NCBI GenBank assembly: GCA_015501055.1
Contig: JADNYV010000018.1
Span: 248,001 to 312,000 of the forward strand
Length of the DNA stretch: 64,000 bases
Source: Mucidula mucida
Lineage: Eukaryota > Basidiomycota > Agaricomycetes > Agaricales > Physalacriaceae
Direction: 5' to 3'
Each line of letters starts with the position of its first letter. Position 1 is the first letter of the stretch. Made by a program: the position numbers and the translations under genes. The notes under the pieces are model-generated. The model saw nothing but the letters and a program-made list of their open reading frames with translations, made no database searches and was not told where the DNA came from. Below are positions 58,263 through 64,000 of the stretch, piece by piece.

Positions 58263-58687
58263 GCTGTTATTCGTAAAAGCTCAGGCAAAGTCAAGCACTG
58301 CCACCGAAACCACTGCACGCCACACATTGGGAATTCAACGCCACACCACGATGTACGACAGTCTGGCGTGCAGCTGGATCGCATACACAAATGGGTGGTT
58401 GAGGGTTTCTAAATTACATTTGTGAAGTGGCCATGGCAGTGGGTGCTCTTAGACTACTGACTACAGACGCCGGAAGCCATAACTCCACGTAGTAAGCGTT
58501 TAAACGCTACCGGACCGAACATGAAGAAACCTATTGCGGCAGGATATATACATGCTGTTCATCTCAGTCTAGAGCTTGATTGAGTGCTTACCGCGCTTAC
58601 CTGTTGTTTATAGCAACACTCACAACTTCAGCTCAACTTTTCCAGATACTACTACTAATCTGCCTGGATTTCTAAAGCGCGAGAAAA

Positions 58688-58909
58688 TCACAACCTAGAC
58701 CGACCCATGAGTTCAGAATCACTGCACACAAATATTATGTTCCCATGCTGAAACTTTCGAAAGTTCGAGACTGATATGATGGCAAAATCGTCTTCTTTGA
58801 ATTGAATGGTATCAACGTCAAAGCATTCGCAACTAGTACTTACGGCGTCGGTAACTTCATAGCTTCCGAAGCTCATCGGCCAACCATTCTTGAGCCATTC
58901 AAAAGTCAT
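58688..58909 (-). CDS. Unrecognised 73-codon frame
   Basis: Reads MTFEWLKNGWPMSFGSYEVT and later DDFAIISVSNFRKFQHGNII. Composition is protein-like and a GTAAGT donor lies inside, but splicing there gives a poor fit. No family recognised. Could be an exon of a neighbouring or decayed gene. Confidence 0.22.
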   Translation of the reverse strand: MTFEWLKNGWPMSFGSYEVTDAVSTSCECFDVDTIQFKEDDFAIISVSNFRKFQHGNIIFVCSDSELMGRSRL

Positions 58910-58974
58910 GTTACTGCCTACTCGTGATCCACGGATGTTTCACAGCTTAATTGGGGCATTGCGAAGCACTAGCA

Positions 58975-59695
58975 TTAATAATACAATTGCGATGGTTTAT
59001 GATTTGAGATGATGCCAGAACACGATAATATACAGGTACATTGGGTTTTCGGTGTTAAAAAATATGACGATTGCAAGATATGGGCAGCGATGAGGGAACC
59101 ATGACGGATATAATCAGACCTGACGAGAGGTTCAGTCTCGAGCCGAAAGGCAAGGAAACCACGGACCTGTGTGACGGGCGTAACGATGGTCTTGTGGTCA
59201 GGAGGAGATGTCGAGACAGCAGACGAGGTACGAGCGATGGCGGCGAGATCAACTGTAAGTACCATTAGACATAGGTACAGCAGCTGTAAGGAGTTGTATA
59301 CCTTCACCCTTGAAGACATTCTTCCTGAACTCTTTGGCAGTCTCGAGCTCTTGGTCAGACATATAGGAAGCAGACCTCGCCACAGCTGGCTTGTTCGAGT
59401 CGGTGGCTACAGGTGCTGCAAGATTAGCTCATGACACGGGTGTTAGATGGGATGACAACGAACTGGAGTCGGAGGTCTGACTAGCTGTGTCTGCGTCGAC
59501 ATCCGTCTCCTCTTTCTGCATGTCCATCGCTTCATCGTCTAATGCGGCAAACTCGAGTTCGCGTTCGTCGGCGAGGCGGCCCCAGTTGTGCTGACCGGCG
59601 CCGTTCTTGCGCAGCGATTTGTCGAGGCCAGACCTGGACTCTGAGCGGTCCTTGAGCATGGCCTTGGGGAATACAGCGCGTTCGGTGCGAGTCAT
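58975..59695 (-). CDS. Small HABP4/Stm1-like RNA- or ribosome-binding protein, 3' end uncertain
   Basis: Starts MTRTERAVFPKAMLKDRSES at 59695. It contains LRKNGAGQHNWGRLADEREL, the Gly/Asn-Trp-Gly motif of the hyaluronan/mRNA-binding (HABP4, Stm1-like) family, then an acidic DDEAMDMQKEETDVDAD. Introns at 59416-59481 and 59253-59301 join ATA|TPVATDSNKPA and NVFKGE|VDLAAIARTSS in frame. After VTPVTQ (59167) either a donor GTCCGT leads to an unseen last exon or the frame reads on to 58975; the read-through tail looks unlike the rest. Relatives bind mRNA or dormant ribosomes in the cytoplasm. The family call rests mainly on one motif. Confidence 0.6.
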
Positions 59696-61291
59696 GATGG
59701 AAAGGGCGATAGTGGAGGAGAAGGCGTTCAGTGGCGAGCAAATGTACTGATGATGGTGGTACGAATGAAGAAGACGGAGTCCAGAACCCGTATTTATACG
59801 CGCCGCGCCACTTTCCAAAGCTGGGGTAAATACTGTGGTGCAAAGCACATCAATTGCGGCGCGTGACTTGGGATGGCCTTACTATCTTAGTATCTAGGCC
59901 TCTTGTCGGCCGGCCTCGTTGCTGGAGACACAGGTTGTTCCCCGAAACGTGCCGTTATTCTTCCATTCTGGTCCCTTGTCGTCCGTCGTCCAAAATGGCT
60001 TTGAGCCCTTTCAGGTCGTGTGCAGTGTCGGAGAAAGAGCAAAAAGGAATGCGGGGCAACGTGGGAATGTCGGCCCACGTGGTTATCGCCGTCCAAAAGG
60101 AATGAAAAAACGGCGGGTCTGGACTAGCTCACCTCAACGCTTGACGGCGGTCAAGTTATTCTGATTCTAGGAGCGTAGTCTACCAGTGGAGACCGCCAAT
60201 TCGTATGCGCCAAGGCTAAGCTTAGGTTGTTGATCGATTCGTGGGTCCCAATTTGGAACACTTCGGAGCCAGCGGCTTTCTTGAAAGGAAACGAAAGGCC
60301 TTTCAACGTACAACGGCGTTTAATATCTTTCTAAAATCGTTGGTTTAATGACAAATCTCACACATTTTTGTATGTTCTGATTGAATAACAGTCCTTAGCC
60401 GACCGTTGGGCGCGACGCGCAATGTTCTACATAAAAATTGGCCTCACCCTTGTGGCATGTCCTCAAGCTCCGGATCCGGAACGCGTGGTAAAGGTTTGGA
60501 CTCCTCGAGGACACAGAATATGTAATGGCTGATGTTCCAGCGGTAAATTCTACAATGCCATGCATTCTTGAAGCCTTTGGGACGTCGACGCTCCTCATAT
60601 GAGGATGTATGTGTTCAAATTATCGGGGGCTAAATAGCGCCGCGAACACTTTATTTCGAAGCTCAGGAGCATTTTATACGAGTCATTTTGCGGTTCGTTT
60701 GCGTCGAGGCTGCAGACGTCGAAATCAGGAACGATTTTAGCCGCCCGGCTTGTGGCCGGCCAATTCTGGAAGATCAGCGTTTCGTCATCTTCCTACACAA
60801 CCTCAGCGTACTCGAACTCGTCGACCCTTCTAGCCTATGGCCGACCTTGACAATGGCCTCAAAATGTCTTGAGAGCATCAGACGACGTAAAAGCAACCTT
60901 AGAAGTCTTAGTGATACCCACCGCATCTGATACCCAAATCGATACCCCCGTAAATCATCGTCAATACGTTTCCAACTTCAGGACAAGAAGGATAATCGCC
61001 GTCATTTCACACAGAGATGAACTTGACCACCACGAGGAAGGAAGGTGAGCACCGAGTTCCCTAGATTCGGCTTGTTCCGTCATACCGTACCCGCGATGTG
61101 AATGGTACCGACCACACTTCCTTGTCACGAAGTGCTTCTGGCGGAGAAATGCAAGCCTCTTTCCCTGCGGCAGTTCTTCCTTTGCCTAGCCCTTACGCCG
61201 TACCCAAAGGCTGGGAATAGGAGACGCGTACCTTTGACTATCTTACTTTACAGCCATCGTCGTCCAAATATTCGGAACTGATCATTATCTA
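59696..61291. other. Divergent intergenic region, 1.6 kb
   Basis: Promoter of the HABP4-like gene and upstream region (possibly first exons) of the inositol phosphatase gene. The plus-strand frame at 60688-60930 (DQRFVIFLHNLSVLELVDPS) is unrecognised and may be chance. No repeats or RNA genes seen. Confidence 0.4.
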
Positions 61292-64000
61292 GTGTCTTCG
61301 TTCTCAAACAGAAGCCCCAAAATCATGCCTACCCCGAGAGTCTCGAGATACAACGCGTCTTTCCTGTCTGCGGAGACTTTTCTATTTCCATGGCCCAAAT
61401 GCGAGTGGGATCCGGAGGAGGCTCACAAGACCGCACGGGTAATTAGCTCCCCATTTCTCTTACGATGCATTGACTCCTCCAGGCCTCAGGATAACTGTCA
61501 GCCCAAGCCCTCAGGACGAACCTCTTTCCTTTTACACACAGGATGTTCAAGGATTACAGAGTCTCTTGGGTGAATACAGACGGCTCAAAGAGCTTTCAGG
61601 TGCATTATTGTCAAGTTCATCATCCCATTGTGGTTAACGCCACTACTTTTAGAAACTTCCGTACCATCCTCTCCTTCCCAGACATATTCTTGGCTCGCGC
61701 CATATGCAACCGAACATACTCTGCCAATAAGCATGTCCTTGTACTTCCTGTTTTTATTTTCGTTCTTAACTGAGCACAGTAACCTCCATACCGCCTGACC
61801 TCCGGGTTTTACACCAACCCCTTCACGAGCGTCTATCACCTGCCAGCGCTGGATCACCTGGTGATGATACTCACGACATACTCCTGCTAAGGGATGATTG
61901 GGTGCGTACCCAAGCACGAGAGCAAACGCGTAAGGGACGCGCCCAGTTGAACATCCGAGTCGGCAGTTTCAATGTCAACGGACAATCACCTTCTCAAGAT
62001 CTCGTCTCATGGGTCCGGGGAACGTCAGATTACAATGGTAGTCATCTCATTCCACCGTTGAAGGAGCAGTCACCTTTTTCGATCGGAGATATCGAGAAAG
62101 ACCCGCTGGACTGTAAGCGATTTCGCAACACCTTCATAGATATTAACCATACTTGATAGACTCCACTACGACCTCCTTAAGCGCATCCGACACTCCACCG
62201 ATACCATCGACTCCACCGCAGTTTCTGTGGCGCCCAAGGAACTTCCCGACATTCTTGTTCTCGGATTTCAGGAAGTCGACCTTTCTACAGAGGCCTACTC
62301 TATTCGACCAGCACGTTCAGAGAGGAGGCGTGGTGTACTGCTGTCTTTGCCGCATTGGGAGAGCACCAATACGAGTACACCAAGCTAGCATCAAAGCAGC
62401 TTGTCGGGATACTGATTGTCGTGATCGTGCGGAAGGCTATTGCGCACAGGTTCGCCGATGTTAGAACTTCTACTGCCGGCGTGGGTATTATGGGTGTGAT
62501 GGGGAACAAGGGCGGAACTGCGGTGCAAGTGGTTTATAAGGGGGGATCGGGCGATGACGCTAGTGAATCTGGTGGGACAGTCTTGACTTTCGTGAACAGT
62601 CATTTGGCAGCGTTTGATGAGATGGTCGACAAGAGGAATAGCGACTTCGCGGATTTAGCAAAACGACTGACTTTCGGTCTTGAGTCAGGCGTGACTATTT
62701 GGGAGAGCGACATCATCTTCTGGATGGTAAGCTCCCTGTTTCGATATCACTGTTCAGACGAGTCTTATTTTCTTTAGGGTGACTTGAATTATCGAGTTGA
62801 TCAGCCGGATGGCGATGTACGTGAGCTGCTGTTCGAGGCTGATCAACATCGCTGGGCACGGAAGTCGAACCTCAATGCATTGATGGCTTATGACCAGGTT
62901 GGTGGCGTTCGGCGATGCTTGAGCACCGTTAACGCTAAACTTTCAGCTGAGAAATGCCATGCAATCTGGGCAGGCATTCAATCATTTTTCTGAGCATCCG
63001 ATAACCCATCCTCCGTGCGTATACTGAATGTCTCTTCTCTTTGCAAAGAGTTCAATGTCGGATATTTAGCTCCTACCGCTATAGCCCTGGCGTCCTGACT
63101 GATTCTTTGGGATACGACGTCAAGTAACCTCTTGCGTATCTATTTTCCGTTGTCTCTTCATTCATTCCCTCCCCAGGCGCAAACCGGCGTGGACAGATCG
63201 TATCCTCAATCTCGTTGGTCCTACAGTTACTCTCCAGCAGCACACGTATACAAGCCACGCCCAAATTACGATGAGTGACCACCGGCCTGTGTCGGCCGAC
63301 TTCACACTAGAGGTTGGAAGTGATCTCAGCGCTTTAGTAGACCACCTAACCTCATTCTAGGTAGACATTTATAACGAGAAGGCACGGCTCACGGCCGCTA
63401 GGAGCCTCTATCGCCAACTACAAGGATTGGAGCTGGAAAGTAGAAAGGTGGGCGTGGAACCGGAGGAAGTAAGTTTTGGGAAAGTCCGGTATGCCGTTCC
63501 TCTTTTCAAGAAGTCATCCAGTTCAACGGCACTGTGCAGGTACCAGCAGAGAATGACGAGAACCGTGCGATTGCGCAATGACGGAAAGAATCCTTGCGTG
63601 TTCCGGTTTGTGCCGCCAACACCTGAAGGTGATATCTGTATGTACGTCTTGCATCGAGTCAGGCTTCTACTTATCGCTCGTTTTCAGCTCCGCCTTGGCT
63701 TACGATACAACCCGTCACTGTCGGTTCATTTTCTCCTTCGGGGTATGTCTCTTTGACACAACACTAGGGCATATTACTACCGTATCGACCTTTGGATGTC
63801 ACACTTACAATTAACGTCGACGAGGGGACGCCGCATTACATGCGTGACCTCGACTGTACGCTTGTTCTACACACTGGACCCGGTTTAGGCAAGGATCGAT
63901 TCATAGTTGTGCAGGGCGACTACCGTACGTGTTTGTTTCTTCAATATGCTGTTCCTCACATCGTTAATCCATTTCAGAACCATCTTGCATTGGGATCCCT
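61292..64000 (+). CDS. OCRL/INPP5B-type inositol polyphosphate 5-phosphatase, 5' part, frame broken
   Basis: Removes the 5-phosphate of PI(4,5)P2 and related lipids on Golgi/endosome membranes. N-terminal block LRITVSPSPQDEPLSFYTQD leads to the catalytic domain: NIRVGSFNVNGQSPSQDLVS, ELPDILVLGFQEVDLSTEA, FREEAW region, GIMGVMGNKGGTAVQVVYKG, TVLTFVNSHLAAFDEM, DIIFWM|GDLNYRVDQPDGDV across an intron, and KPAWTDRILN, AQITMSDHRPVSADFTLEV. An ASPM/Hydin-type Ig-like domain follows (VRLRNDGKNPCVFRFVPPTP; YMRDLDCTLVLHTGPGLGKD). The RhoGAP-like end lies beyond the window. One base is missing near 62216 and near 62293, and the join around 61760-61800 is unclear. The start is unresolved; ATGs at 61324 and 61391 are candidates. 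Confidence 0.82.

Noticed and set aside
60688..60930. 80-codon plus-strand frame with LHNLSVLELVDPS
   Set aside because: Resembles an LRR piece only weakly; no start context, partner exon or family.
1..64000. tRNA, rRNA, CRISPR and phage features
   Set aside because: No B-box-like GGTTCGAATCC in tRNA context was found by eye, no spaced repeats, and the DNA is clearly spliced eukaryotic.

Overview
This window looks like nuclear DNA of a mushroom-forming basidiomycete (Agaricomycetes). Genes are dense on both strands and cut by many short introns (about 45-65 nt, GT...AG). The families are typical of agarics: F-box proteins, MYND zinc-finger proteins, Ser/Thr-rich GPI-type surface proteins, a fungal protoglobin, a fused FOL1 folate enzyme and a CE9-annotated amidohydrolase. 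The taxon is inferred from gene style and families, not from a marker gene. About 27 gene models can be supported. All were read by eye, with splice sites placed where they join conserved sequence in frame.

Layout. 1-9 kb: 3' part of condensin subunit 1 (+), a GCN4/CPC1-type bZIP factor (-), and a ZRG17-like CDF zinc transporter (+) with a badly broken frame. 9-17 kb: a DHA1-type MFS exporter (-), an F-box protein (-) and trifunctional FOL1 (-). 17-24 kb: SEC11 (+), a small PPPQ-repeat/Cys-tail protein (-), MYND protein 1 (+), a protoglobin (-) and a Ser/Thr-rich GPI-type protein (-). 24-31 kb: a truncated NAPE-PLD-like metallo-hydrolase (-), an APH-like kinase (-), a SIRT5-like sirtuin (+), a single-pass membrane protein (+) and MYND protein 2 (-). 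31-43 kb: an F-box/WD40 protein (+), a KLHDC4-like kelch protein (-), a membrane-anchored amidohydrolase (+) interrupted by a 40-bp tandem duplication, an F-box/LRR-like protein (+) and a second Ser/Thr-rich GPI-type protein (+). 43-54 kb: recyclin (-), a PH-domain protein (+) with frame breaks, a duplicated recyclin fragment bracketed by direct repeats, a molybdopterin-binding-domain protein (-) and a third GPI-type protein (-). 54-64 kb: a DAL5-type MFS transporter (-), a MITE-like inverted-repeat element, an HABP4-like small protein (-), and the 5' part of an OCRL-type inositol 5-phosphatase (+) that runs off the right end.

Most genes are unrelated housekeeping or accessory functions; there is no metabolic cluster, prophage or CRISPR. 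Several pairs are divergent with short shared promoters (FOL1/SEC11 188 bp, kelch/amidohydrolase 152 bp, kinase/sirtuin 327 bp). The most notable signals are: (1) about 16 small frame breaks confined to four plus-strand genes, nearly all mended by one extra base, usually a C beside an existing C; (2) a 40-bp exact duplication that breaks an otherwise clean gene; (3) an inverted copy of the recyclin 3' end lying between diverged direct repeats; (4) a 452-bp inverted-repeat element flanked by GAAAG; (5) two GC-AG introns; (6) paired CPVSG motifs on a protoglobin. No clearly new multi-gene system was found.
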